Of a stretch of DNA of 48,225 nucleotides, positions 33,821-42,313 are shown piece by piece. A program made the translations under genes and the position numbers. Each line of letters begins with the position of its first letter. Position 1 is the first letter of the stretch. Source of the stretch: Brasilonema sp. UFV-L1 (lineage in GTDB: Bacteria; Cyanobacteriota; Cyanobacteriia; Cyanobacteriales; Nostocaceae); contig NZ_QMEA01000037.1 in assembly GCF_012912105.1 (NCBI RefSeq), positions 1-48,225 of the forward strand, written 5' to 3'. The notes under the pieces were generated by a model, which made no database searches, had not been told where the DNA came from, and worked only from the letters and a program-made list of their open reading frames with translations.

Positions 33821-33947
33821 TCGATTCTTTATAGTCTTAGCCCGTCTCAATTCATAAGTTCACCCTAAACGCAATAGTAATATTACATTTATTAACAAAA
33901 AATGCCAGAATATGTTTGTGAATTTTGAATGGGCGAATTTTGAATTT

Positions 33948-34721
33948 TCAAAGTCTTTTTTCTACCATCAACATTCGTCGATAAGATAACCATCCACCGA
34001 TAACCATAAGCACAGAAAATACTGTTAAAAATTGAAAGTGATATGCAATATCTGAGACTGTATAACTTTGAGCAGATACTCCCGAAAGAGCTTCATTCAT
34101 ATGATAAATTGGATTAAAATTTGCGATATCCAGTAGTCTTTTAGGAAACAATGAACTCGGCAAGAAGACGCCACCTAAAATTAATAAAGGAACTCCAAAC
34201 GCAGCTACCAAAGCGTTAACATCTTCAGTACGACGAGCTAATTGTGTACCTAAAATAAACCCTAAACCTACATAAGCGACTATACTCATAATAATAATGA
34301 TAAGTCCTAAAAATATAGAACCTTGAAAAGTAGCACCCCAAAATCCAGCAATAGTATAAACAAGCAGTGTTTGCCCAAAGCCAATGCAGCTATGAGCAAG
34401 AAAAATTCCTAAAAAATAAGAGATACCACTCAATGGTGAAATAAAAAGGCGTTTGAGAGTTTGCTGTTCTCGTTCTGCTACTACAGTTGCGACACTACCA
34501 CCCAAGCAGCTAAAAAATAATGCTGCACCAACTAAAGTTGAAGGCGCGGCATTTTCAAAAGCACGAGCCATCGACAATTTTGCCCGTTCTGCCAAAATCA
34601 TTCCATTAAGGATTAAAACTGAAATTGGAAAAATACTCCAAAAAATCAAGCTACGTTTCCGACGCAATAACTCAATTAAAATGCGTTGAGTCACAGCTAT
34701 TGTTTCACGCCAATACTTCAT
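33948..34721 (-). CDS. ABC-2 type permease (orphan)
   Basis: A 257-residue membrane protein with six predicted TM helices and the ABC-2 pattern. It has an amphipathic N-terminus (RILIELLRRKRSLIFW), VAEREQQTLKRLFISPLSG after TM2, and RRTEDVNALVAAFGVPLLILGGVFLP before the last helices. Such permeases need an ATPase partner, and none is encoded nearby. The upstream TetR gene is on the same strand (203 bases away) and may regulate it. A decayed N-terminal copy lies at 35714-35834, so two tandem permeases, and perhaps an ATPase, may once have been here. Confidence 0.88.
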   Translation of the reverse strand: MKYWRETIAVTQRILIELLRRKRSLIFWSIFPISVLILNGMILAERAKLSMARAFENAAPSTLVGAALFFSCLGGSVATVVAEREQQTLKRLFISPLSGISYFLGIFLAHSCIGFGQTLLVYTIAGFWGATFQGSIFLGLIIIIMSIVAYVGLGFILGTQLARRTEDVNALVAAFGVPLLILGGVFLPSSLFPKRLLDIANFNPIYHMNEALSGVSAQSYTVSDIAYHFQFLTVFSVLMVIGGWLSYRRMLMVEKRL

Positions 34722-34760
34722 CTTGAGTCGTGTTATAGGTAAAACAAAAACTATTAAACC

Positions 34761-34790
34761 AGTTACCAGTTATCAGTTATCAGTTATCAG
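34761..34790. repeat. Heptamer tandem repeat (AGTTATC)
   Basis: AGTTACC followed by three exact AGTTATC units, then an AGGAGTC-like tract (about 34798-34825). STRR-type repeats between the permease and TetR genes. Confidence 0.75.
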
Positions 34791-34924
34791 AAAGAACTCA
34801 GAAGTCAGGAATCAGGAGTCAGGAGGAAATGCTGGATTCTTTATTTCTTTATTCTGAATCAAGAATTGCTGACCGGAGGCGGAGCGGCTCCGGCTCCGCT
34901 CCTGAATTCTTCATTGTGTACTGT

Positions 34925-35533
34925 TCACTGTTGAGGTTTGATTCCATTTAGCAAGACGGAAATGATTTCATTCACTATCACTTCACCAGAAGCAGTATCT
35001 GGAAGCTTTGTGACATAGGGAATGCTTTCAAGACAAGACAAAAAGAATCCTGTTAACATTTTTGGACGAACGTCGTCTCGAATCTCTGTTCTTTCTTGCG
35101 CCTCGGTAAAGACTTGTCGAATTGGCTCAAAGATAGATTGTTCAGCACAAGCCGATAGCCTTTTGATATTTTCTTCCCCTAATAATGGCATATCTGTGTG
35201 GAACATACTCAAGAAATGGATGGGAGGCTGAGAGAGAAACCACGTAGAAACTGCATGAAGTTGCGTTTGCAACTCACCTCCTGCATCCTGAATTGCTTGT
35301 TGTAAACCTGTTCGATGGCGCTCAAACATTCGCTCAGTGACTCCCACAAAAAGTTGCTCCTTGCTGGAAAAATGGTAGTATAACGATGCCTGACGAATTC
35401 CCGCCTCACGAGCAATATCCCTCATGGTGACTGTATTGTAGCCTTGTGTGCGAAATAAGCGTTCTGCCTGATCGAGAATACGCTCGCGTCCATTACAGGA
35501 GACTTCTTTGGGAGAGAGGGAGTCATCTGGCAA
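34925..35533 (-). CDS. TetR/AcrR-family transcriptional regulator
   Basis: 202 residues. The N-terminal helix-turn-helix (about 17-63) has RILDQAERLFRTQGYNTVTM and IAREAGIRQASLYYHFSSKE, the classic TetR signature. The C-terminal ligand domain contains a stretch, PPIHFLSMFHTDMP, typical of AcrR-like members. It likely represses itself and the permease downstream (to the left) in response to a small molecule. The upstream region holds the decayed permease copy and AT-rich DNA where its operator should lie. Confidence 0.93.
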   Translation of the reverse strand: MPDDSLSPKEVSCNGRERILDQAERLFRTQGYNTVTMRDIAREAGIRQASLYYHFSSKEQLFVGVTERMFERHRTGLQQAIQDAGGELQTQLHAVSTWFLSQPPIHFLSMFHTDMPLLGEENIKRLSACAEQSIFEPIRQVFTEAQERTEIRDDVRPKMLTGFFLSCLESIPYVTKLPDTASGEVIVNEIISVLLNGIKPQQ

Positions 35534-35713
35534 TCTGGAACCTACCTAACGTTTAGTAGTCAACTATTAAAGATTATATTACACTGGCAAGTGATGTTCT
35601 CTTTTTTTACCCAAATCTCGCAGTTTTCTTGTTTATTCGGCTAAAAACTCGTCGGCGATTACAGTTGAGGATGCAGCATTCTTAACGGAGTATCCTTTTG
35701 AGAATTTTGTCGA

Positions 35714-35834
35714 TTGCTCAAAATCAATCCGTTGAGAATTCATACTGATATTGGAAAAAAACTCCAAAATATTAGGCTGTATCTATATTGCAACAATTCT
35801 ATTAAAATGCCCTCTTGTTACAGCCATTGTGTCA
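35714..35834 (-). pseudogene. Decayed N-terminal copy of the ABC-2 permease
   Basis: The reverse strand reads LIFWSFFPISV-stop-ILNGLIL in one frame and MAVTRGHFNRIVA in another. These match AVTQRILIEL and LIFWSIFPISVLILNGMIL of the permease at 33948-34721. It has a frameshift and a nonsense codon, and only the first ~45 residues remain. Confidence 0.75.
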
Positions 35835-36027
35835 CATCAGAAGAATTCAGAATACACGAGTCAGGCTTCAGAATCATCCAAGAATTTGTAACCCCCGACT
35901 CAACCCCCAGAATTCAAATACCCAAGCTGAATTTTGAATTCTGAATTTTGAGTTCTGTTAGCGTAGCGGGGCGCAGCCCGTTCTTCTTCAGTTAGTACTT
36001 CATGGTGAGGAGTTAATTGAGTAACGC
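35835..36027. other. Upstream region of the FAD-Rieske gene with repeats
   Basis: Contains AATTTTGAATTCTGAATTTTGAG heptamer-type repeats in pieces (about 35928-35957) and GCGTAGCGGGGCGCAGCCCG. No gene seen. GAGGAG near 36006-36011 is the closest ribosome-site-like run, rather far from ATG 36028. Confidence 0.5.
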
Positions 36028-37980
36028 ATGAGTCAAGTATTCAATTCCCCAGAATCATCTACTATTTCTCGTCGCACATTACTAAAATTATTTGGTGTAG
36101 GTGCGATGACAGGAGTCTTAGGATACTCTCGGTTTACTAGACCAAAACCAACAGTTTTTCAACAAGATACCTTAAGTTTGCCACAGTTATTGAATCAACA
36201 AAAAAGTGTTGTTGTCGTTGGAGGTGGACTAGCTGGTTTAGCTTGTGCTTATGAATTGAGTCAGAGAGGATTTGCAGTTACACTGTTAGAAAAATCTGCC
36301 CAACTTGGTGGCAAAATTGCCAGCTGGGAAATTCAAGTCAAGGGTGAAACCTTCAGGATGGAGCATGGCTTTCATGGCTTTTTCCCTCAGTACTATAATC
36401 TGAATCATTTAGTCACAGAATTAGGCATTTATGAAAATTTCAAGTCATTAAATTTTTACTCTGTTGTTTATCGTGATACCAAGTACAAACCAGAGGTATT
36501 TCGTCCCAGTCGTTCTGCTTTTCCTTGGAATATTGTAGATTTAGCTATAGCCTCTCCCAATCGCTTTCAGTGGGGCATTAATCTCACAAAATGGAAACAT
36601 TTACAAGTTTTCCAAGCGATTGGTGGTTTTGAGAGAGAAAAAAATTATCGGCGTTTTGATAATATATCAGTTGCTGATTGGGTAGAGAAAGAATTTCCCA
36701 GGGGTTTATACGATTTGTATTTTTTACCTTTTGCCAAATCGAGTTTGAATGCACCAGACATGATGAGTGTTGCTGAACTTATGCAGTTCTTCCACTTTTA
36801 TTTTTTTGGTAATCCAGAAGGACTCGCTTTTAATGGTACTAAAGACGATATGGGAACAAGTTTAGTGCAACCCATTGCTAAAGCTATTCAAAGTAAAGGT
36901 GGTAAAATTATTACAGAAGCAATGGTGAGTGAAGTTCAAGCAACACAAAGCAAAATAAATTCACTCAGCTATCAGATTGGTAATCATACAAATAACGTTC
37001 CTTTTTGGGTTAAGCGTAATCAGACTTTAGAGACGCATCCGATTAGCACGTCTTTACAATATTTTGGCGCAGCTGATGAAGTCTTTACCTTATCAGATGA
37101 TAGTCAAGAAGCTATTTCTCTGACCTGCACTCACCAAGGTTGTACAGTGAAAATGGCAGAAGATGGCAAATTTCATTGCCCTTGTCATGGAGCAGTGTTC
37201 GCGGCTGATGGTAAAGTCTTAAAAGGTCCTGCACAACGAGATTTACCTAGATTTGAAATTGTACAACGTCAAGATGATAGTTTGCAGTTGCTCGCTGTAA
37301 ATCCTGATTCGTCCTTACCACAGACAATTCAAGCAGATTATTATGTCTTCGCTACCGATGTACCAGGTGTACAGCAGTTGTTTCGCAAAATCAATAGTGA
37401 TGTGGATGTATCAGTGCAATCGCAAATCAAAAAACTGAACGTTGCTGATCCATTCGCTGTCTGTCGCTTCTGGTTTGACAAAGATTTTGAGTGGGAGCAC
37501 AGTCATTTTACTTCTTTGTCTGGCTATCAGCTCACTGACAGCATCACTCTCTATCACCGTATTCAGGAACAATTCATTGAGTGGGCAAAACGCACTGGTG
37601 GTAGTGTGGTAGAGTTACACGCTTACTGCTACAAAGAAAAACAATTTCCCACCCAAGAAGCCTTGTTAACAACTTTTGAGCAAGAACTCTACGAAATTGT
37701 TCCTCAGTTAAAACAAGCAAACATGTTGCATAGAGAATTGGTAAATCAAAAAAACTTTTCTGGATATCCTCCAAATAGTTACGCTGAACGTCCAGAAACG
37801 AGTACCAATATTTCTAACTTGGTGTTTGCAGGAGATTGGGTAAAAATGCCATTTCCTTGCGGTTTGATGGAACGAGCTGTAAGCAGTGGCTTATTAGCTG
37901 CTAATGAAATTTTACATCGGGAGGGTTTGCAAAGGCGAACACTTTTGTCAGTCAATCCAGAGGGGTTGTTGCAGATTTAA
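36028..37980 (+). CDS. Tat-targeted FAD oxidoreductase with inserted Rieske domain
   Basis: 650 residues. The N-terminal twin-Arg signal is SRRTLLK (14-20) with a hydrophobic stretch after it. The FAD site is VVVVGGGLAGLACAYELSQRG (read about 61-81) then LLEKSAQLGGKI, as in carotenoid/phytoene desaturase-like amine-oxidase-fold enzymes. A Rieske [2Fe-2S] insert occupies ~350-420, with C367-T-H369 and C384-P-C-H387. The C-terminal FAD loop is VFAGDWVKMPFPCGLMERAVSSG. It probably oxidises a lipid or isoprenoid with electrons routed through the Rieske centre, outside the cytoplasm (periplasm or thylakoid lumen). It is a single gene, convergent with the MBL-fold gene. A link to the RiPPs is not shown. 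Confidence 0.88.
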   Translation: MSQVFNSPESSTISRRTLLKLFGVGAMTGVLGYSRFTRPKPTVFQQDTLSLPQLLNQQKSVVVVGGGLAGLACAYELSQRGFAVTLLEKSAQLGGKIASWEIQVKGETFRMEHGFHGFFPQYYNLNHLVTELGIYENFKSLNFYSVVYRDTKYKPEVFRPSRSAFPWNIVDLAIASPNRFQWGINLTKWKHLQVFQAIGGFEREKNYRRFDNISVADWVEKEFPRGLYDLYFLPFAKSSLNAPDMMSVAELMQFFHFYFFGNPEGLAFNGTKDDMGTSLVQPIAKAIQSKGGKIITEAMVSEVQATQSKINSLSYQIGNHTNNVPFWVKRNQTLETHPISTSLQYFGAADEVFTLSDDSQEAISLTCTHQGCTVKMAEDGKFHCPCHGAVFAADGKVLKGPAQRDLPRFEIVQRQDDSLQLLAVNPDSSLPQTIQADYYVFATDVPGVQQLFRKINSDVDVSVQSQIKKLNVADPFAVCRFWFDKDFEWEHSHFTSLSGYQLTDSITLYHRIQEQFIEWAKRTGGSVVELHAYCYKEKQFPTQEALLTTFEQELYEIVPQLKQANMLHRELVNQKNFSGYPPNSYAERPETSTNISNLVFAGDWVKMPFPCGLMERAVSSGLLAANEILHREGLQRRTLLSVNPEGLLQI

Positions 37981-38183
37981 ACCTGAACGAAGAAAAAAGC
38001 TTAGTACTGCTCGCTCGCTGCTTTGGAATTTAAAATCACCGCCCTATGGCTCTTGCCACGCCAAAAGGCGATCGCAGCGGGCAAGAGAGCGGTTAATATG
38101 TACTGAAAAACCACTATTACTAAGCCAAAGATTGTTGCATGAAATAGAGTGTTTTGAGCATAGAAAACTGATAGTTTTTGTTG

Positions 38184-39623
38184 TCACCGAGCTAGCTTCA
38201 CAAGGGTATTGCCCATCTGCATCATCAGCGTTCTAGGTTCCTGGGGTTTTGCTCTATTATTATTTTCATGACTCCATTGAGCGATTTCATTCTGTAAAAT
38301 TCTCTTGAGGACTTCGCGGTAAGGAAATTTCAAAGCCAGCGGCTCGGAAATTCGCTCTTGTTCGTCTGGTTTGGTTATTCCTTGAGGAGTTGGGATATAT
38401 AATTTTTGAAACCCGCGATAGTAACCGCCAAGATTAGCATAATCCCAACCTTTTAGTCCTTGGAAAATTCCATAAAGACTAGAAGCAGTCATATAAGTAA
38501 ACAAATTCGCCAAAGGATTTCTACCTTCTTGAGCTTGAATTTCAGTTTGAGAAAAATCAAAATTCCAAATTTTTGAGCCGTCAGGGAAGACTATTTCTAA
38601 TTGATAAATGACTTGCCAGCGACAATGTTCTATAAATAAAACATTTCGATTTTTGGTGATAAATTTGGGCAGGTTAACGCTAATTTCTTTACAAATTGCC
38701 TCCTTCATCTCATCAAGATGATAATTATCGGGATTATTATCTATCATTTCATTGCCAACTCGAACGGGTGAAAAATCTAAATCCTCTCGGTTGTCGCTAA
38801 TCTTGTGGACAAATGGGCACTTACCTTTTAAATGACTGAATTCACCGCCGTCAAAAGTTAACACGTCGCCAGGATATAAAGGAAATACATTGTTGCCTAT
38901 TTCTGGACAAGCATTTTTGACATCGTGACAAAAACGTTCTGTCGTCACCGGAAATAAGATTTTATTCAACCAAGCCGAACCTCCAATACATCTAAAACCA
39001 TTAGAACCTGGAGCGACTGCTTGGGGTTGAATTGTACTAATAGTTTGGAGAATCTTGCTATAGATGGAATCAGGAAAATTCAAACTCATATTCATCTGAT
39101 AGTTCATCTCTAGCATGGGTTGCCACATAGCTAAGAGAAAATTAATTTTTTCATAGCGAGATTTAATGAAACGAATGGTATTCAGGCTGACGATAGTATC
39201 GACTTGATTCCAAAAAACTCCCGATGCGTCAGCAAAGATAACGCCGTATTCGGGTACGCGGTTTTCCGAACGAGTTGTCAGTAAACTAGTTGCACCAAAT
39301 TTAACTTTATTAAAATCTTTTAAGGGATATATATGTGAATATCCTAATTGGCGCAGACAGTCTTCTATCAACTTGTCTTCAGGAATGAGAACATCGACGG
39401 TTTTAGGTAAATAAGCCAGAGAACGAATATGAAAGTGATCCAAATGTTGATGGGAAATAATCAGTAGGTCGAATTCGGGAATGTTCTCATGAATGACTTC
39501 TCGTTGCGGACAAATATCAAATAAGCCTTCTTGGTGAGGATCCCAGAGAACCGGATCCATCAAAATTTGACAATCTTGGGTTTTGACAAAAATAGAAGCA
39601 TGTCCGATGAAATTAATTTCCAT
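38184..39623 (-). CDS. MBL-fold metallohydrolase-like protein (paralogue 2)
   Basis: 479 residues from ATG 39623, where it aligns with the start of paralogue 1; a TTG 15 bases upstream is less likely. It has GHASIF, then SHQHLDHF (H-x-H-x-D-H metal site), NRVPEYGVIFAD, VFWNQVDTIVSL and IEHCRWQVIYQLE, all shared with the 4172-5650 protein over the whole length. The C-terminus TLMMQMGNTLVK is shared too. It follows the UPF0489-TPR gene by 17 bases on the same strand, an operon divergent from four Nif11 precursors. It is therefore probably a tailoring or accessory protein of that RiPP unit; its reaction is unknown. Confidence 0.87.
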   Translation of the reverse strand: MEINFIGHASIFVKTQDCQILMDPVLWDPHQEGLFDICPQREVIHENIPEFDLLIISHQHLDHFHIRSLAYLPKTVDVLIPEDKLIEDCLRQLGYSHIYPLKDFNKVKFGATSLLTTRSENRVPEYGVIFADASGVFWNQVDTIVSLNTIRFIKSRYEKINFLLAMWQPMLEMNYQMNMSLNFPDSIYSKILQTISTIQPQAVAPGSNGFRCIGGSAWLNKILFPVTTERFCHDVKNACPEIGNNVFPLYPGDVLTFDGGEFSHLKGKCPFVHKISDNREDLDFSPVRVGNEMIDNNPDNYHLDEMKEAICKEISVNLPKFITKNRNVLFIEHCRWQVIYQLEIVFPDGSKIWNFDFSQTEIQAQEGRNPLANLFTYMTASSLYGIFQGLKGWDYANLGGYYRGFQKLYIPTPQGITKPDEQERISEPLALKFPYREVLKRILQNEIAQWSHENNNRAKPQEPRTLMMQMGNTLVKLAR

Positions 39624-39640
39624 ATTCTGAAAGCGCAAAA

Positions 39641-41092
39641 TTAATTGGCTAATTTTTGAACTAAAATTGCAGTGGCAAGCTGGATACGTTGATATTTTTT
39701 GTACATAGCTTGAGAATTGGCCTCGTCTCCCATCTGCTTGTAAATTTTGGCGAGTACGTTCGCAGGCTGACTAAAGGCTGGCATGAGTTCGCTCACTTTT
39801 AAAAAATGCTCGGACGCTTGTTTTAAATCCCCCTGTTTGACGGAAATTCTACCAAGTAATGAATGAGCGCCACAGACAGTCATGTCATCTTGTAATGCAC
39901 CGCGCAGAAAGCTGGCTGCACGTTGGGGATATCCTGCTTGCAATAATAAATTGCCTAACCGGAAGTTGAGTTGAGGGTGTCGATCACTGATTTTCTTGTA
40001 AATTTGATGATGCTTGAACACTTGACGAAAATCACCCAATTTGCTGTATAAAAGCCCTAATGTAAAATGAGCGATCGCTAATTCCTCTTGATTCACAACG
40101 CTGGTTAAGAGTCGATTTTCTAATTCTTCCAGATTCGTCCTGTCGAATTTTAAGTCTCGACTCGCTAGTTCACTGATGGAACGCAACACACTCGGCCGAT
40201 AATTAGGATCTAAATTGGTAGCTTTGTTTTGATACTCTTGGGCGAGTTCGGCTTTGGATTCTGCTAGGCTGAGTAAGTAGTAAGTCGCGGCGCAGTCAGG
40301 GAATTTTTCTAGTTCATCAAGACAACCCGCAACCACAGCCGCTGCTTCTGTTTGTCCCAATCTCCTGTCGAGGTGAAACAAGCGCGAGTAATGGGTTGAT
40401 TTTTGGCGATCGCCTAACCACAAAGCAGCCAGATAGTCTGCGAAAAAACGATAGCGCAATGGCATGTAACCGCTACTTACCGAACGAGTTATGGTGACAA
40501 AATCGGATGTTAAAGGCAACTTTTGCAAGCTAGCAAAAACCTCTTGTGGATCAATCCAGGGTTCGTCAGCAGGCAATTCAATAAAATAGTCAATATCAAT
40601 ATCTATTAAGCTGTCTTCTGGAAGCTGCAATTGCGGGAGATCGCGATAGTCACAAATCACTACATCCAATCCCAGCAGTTTACCTTCTAAGATATTACCA
40701 ATAAGTTTTAAACTCGATAAATCTTCGAGGCTCACACCTTCCATCGATTGCAACTTGCCAAGAATTTCTTGGGTTTTTTGTTCTCGAGTTTGCTCGGATT
40801 TTTGTGGAGGATTTACCCAAATCAAACGCGAAATTATTCCCAAGCAGTAAGCTGGATATAAGAAATCTTCAATGCTATAGCTGTAACCGCGATCAGGCAG
40901 CATGTGATGGGGTTTCTCAAACTTAGCCAATTCATCAGCTGTCTGACAATTTTTCAGCGCTGCAATTCGCTCTTGACTGACCAATTGCAGGTCTATATGT
41001 GCATCTAAATAAATTAAAGTCTTTCCTTTAATTCCCCATCGCATCCATTCTGGTAATACAGAAGAATGCTCTTCAAATATGATCGTTTTCAT
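39641..41092 (-). CDS. UPF0489 peptide-arginase-like domain fused to TPRs
   Basis: 483 residues from ATG 41092; an upstream TTG is open but UPF0489 proteins begin near MKTIIFEEH. The N-terminal domain (1-~230) has the ureohydrolase metal motifs D30-A-H32-I-D34 and D164-I-D166-I-D168-YF, plus EEH at 7-9. UPF0489 includes OspR-type peptide arginases, which turn Arg in RiPP cores into ornithine. The C-terminal half (~240-483) is TPR repeats (AIAHFTLGLLYSKLGDFRQV, RISVKQGDLKQASEHFLKV). The neighbouring cores are Arg-rich, which fits Arg-to-Orn conversion with the TPRs binding precursor or partners. Known peptide arginases lack this TPR half as far as I recall. Confidence 0.85.
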   Translation of the reverse strand: MKTIIFEEHSSVLPEWMRWGIKGKTLIYLDAHIDLQLVSQERIAALKNCQTADELAKFEKPHHMLPDRGYSYSIEDFLYPAYCLGIISRLIWVNPPQKSEQTREQKTQEILGKLQSMEGVSLEDLSSLKLIGNILEGKLLGLDVVICDYRDLPQLQLPEDSLIDIDIDYFIELPADEPWIDPQEVFASLQKLPLTSDFVTITRSVSSGYMPLRYRFFADYLAALWLGDRQKSTHYSRLFHLDRRLGQTEAAAVVAGCLDELEKFPDCAATYYLLSLAESKAELAQEYQNKATNLDPNYRPSVLRSISELASRDLKFDRTNLEELENRLLTSVVNQEELAIAHFTLGLLYSKLGDFRQVFKHHQIYKKISDRHPQLNFRLGNLLLQAGYPQRAASFLRGALQDDMTVCGAHSLLGRISVKQGDLKQASEHFLKVSELMPAFSQPANVLAKIYKQMGDEANSQAMYKKYQRIQLATAILVQKLAN

Positions 41093-41562
41093 GTTTTTTA
41101 CTTTTTCAAACGCTCTTTTCGTAAATATCAACTCTTTTAGTCATATGATAATCTAAGTTTTATAAAATGTTCACAATATCTAATATGCAAACGACTAAAA
41201 AAACCAAATACTGAACTTTTCAGAACTTTTCTCTAACTCAGATCAAAAATTTTCTTTAACTCCTGAATTTTTCATAAGTTATCTGTATGGCGAGTAAAGA
41301 TGGCATAGGATATAAAAAAAATATCCAAAGTTCTGAAGTCTCAAATAAAAATCAAAAGCTCTCTTGTAGTTATGGTAATCAGCAAAGAGCATCATTTACA
41401 AAGCCTTTACAAGCTAAGGGTTTCAGCACAAACTTTTTAGGAACCTATCAGTAATGAGGCGGTTTTCCACCACAAGTGCGGGAGAGCCAAATCAAATGCA
41501 TTTTTATGTGAGTCTAAACAGATAAAAATCAACGTTCTCAAGTAATAACTAGGAGATATAAA
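41093..41562. other. Divergent promoter region of the Arg/Trp RiPP unit
   Basis: AT-rich, no gene. It separates the leftward arginase/MBL pair from the rightward Nif11 operon, so both promoters should lie here. It does not hold a clear copy of the 49-bp element found elsewhere in the island. GGAGAT just before 41563 is the ribosome site. Confidence 0.6.
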
Positions 41563-41832
41563 ATGTCTAAAGAAGCTATTGAACAAATGTTCCAAGCTGC
41601 TAGCCAAGATGTAACTTTGCAACAGCAACTAGAAAATGCCCCTGGATATGCAGAAGCTGTTAAAATCGGTGCCGATCATGGTTATCAATTTACTGAAGAG
41701 GAAGCAAAAGCTTTTCTCACCGAACGTGGCATATTAGAAGGGTCAGAAGGAGAATTATCAGACAACGCCCTAGAAGCTGTTGCTGGTGGATTGTTTGACG
41801 GCTGGAGAATTGGTGTCAGAATTGGTTGGTAA
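41563..41832 (+). CDS. Nif11-type precursor, Arg/Trp core 1
   Basis: An 89-residue peptide. The Nif11 leader (MSKEAIEQMFQAASQD, GYQFTEEEAKAFLTERG) ends NALEAVAGG. The core is LFDGWRIGVRIGW: two Arg, two Trp, no Ser, Thr or Cys, so neither lanthionine nor azoline chemistry is possible. It ends in Trp like the three following cores. GGAG precedes the ATG. First gene of a four-precursor operon leading into a flavoprotein gene. Confidence 0.92.
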   Translation: MSKEAIEQMFQAASQDVTLQQQLENAPGYAEAVKIGADHGYQFTEEEAKAFLTERGILEGSEGELSDNALEAVAGGLFDGWRIGVRIGW

Positions 41833-41890
41833 TTTCTGCTATTCTACAGCTATCGGAAAACTCCAAAGAATAAAAACAACGACTTGAAGT

Positions 41891-41945
41891 TGTTGAGTGT
41901 TGAGTGTTGAGTGTTGAATGTTGACTGTTAGCAGTCAACATTCAA
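41891..41945. repeat. Heptamer repeat and 14-bp hairpin between precursors 1 and 2
   Basis: Five TGTTGAN units (41891-41925). The last two form the left arm of a perfect stem, TTGAATGTTGACTG (41914-41927) with CAGTCAACATTCAA (41932-41945), loop TTAG. There is no U-run, so RNA processing or partial attenuation is likelier than full termination. Confidence 0.75.
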
Positions 41946-41977
41946 TGGTCAGCAGATTTTTCTGGAGGATGATAAAA

Positions 41978-42274
41978 ATGTCAAAAGAATCTGTCGAGCA
42001 ATTCATGCAAGCTGCAGGTCTTGATGCGGCTTTGCAAAAAAAACTAGAAGCCGCAGAAGGGTTTGCAGAAGTTGTTGAAATTGGAGCCGAGAAAGGCTAT
42101 CAGTTTACCGAGGAAGAAGTGCAAGCTTTTTTATCCGAACGTGGTATTACTCTTGAAGAGAGTCAAGAGGGGGAACTATCAGAAGCAGCTCTTGATGCTG
42201 TCGCTGGTGGATGGTTTGAGAATTTGAGAATTAGGTTAGGTAATGACGCGCCAATTACAATTCGTCAGTGGTAG
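41978..42274 (+). CDS. Nif11-type precursor, Arg/Trp core 2
   Basis: 98 residues from ATG 41978, with GGAGG upstream; a longer frame from 41918 begins inside the hairpin repeat and is rejected. The leader (GYQFTEEEVQAFLSERG) ends AALDAVAGG. The core is WFENLRIRLGNDAPITIRQW, the longest of the set, with three Arg and terminal Trp. The leader is very close to those of cores 3 and 4, while the cores differ strongly, the usual sign of a shared enzyme set acting on diversified products. Confidence 0.92.
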   Translation: MSKESVEQFMQAAGLDAALQKKLEAAEGFAEVVEIGAEKGYQFTEEEVQAFLSERGITLEESQEGELSEAALDAVAGGWFENLRIRLGNDAPITIRQW

Positions 42275-42313
42275 CAAGATATTTTTTCTGTATTTAAGAT
42301 TAGGAGATTTAAA

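Noticed and set aside
35714-35944. Plus-strand 76-codon frame upstream of the FAD-Rieske gene
   Set aside because: It is the antisense of a decayed ABC-2 permease N-terminus.
41891-41925. CRISPR-like repeat array
   Set aside because: The units are 7 bp in direct tandem with no spacers, an STRR rather than CRISPR.
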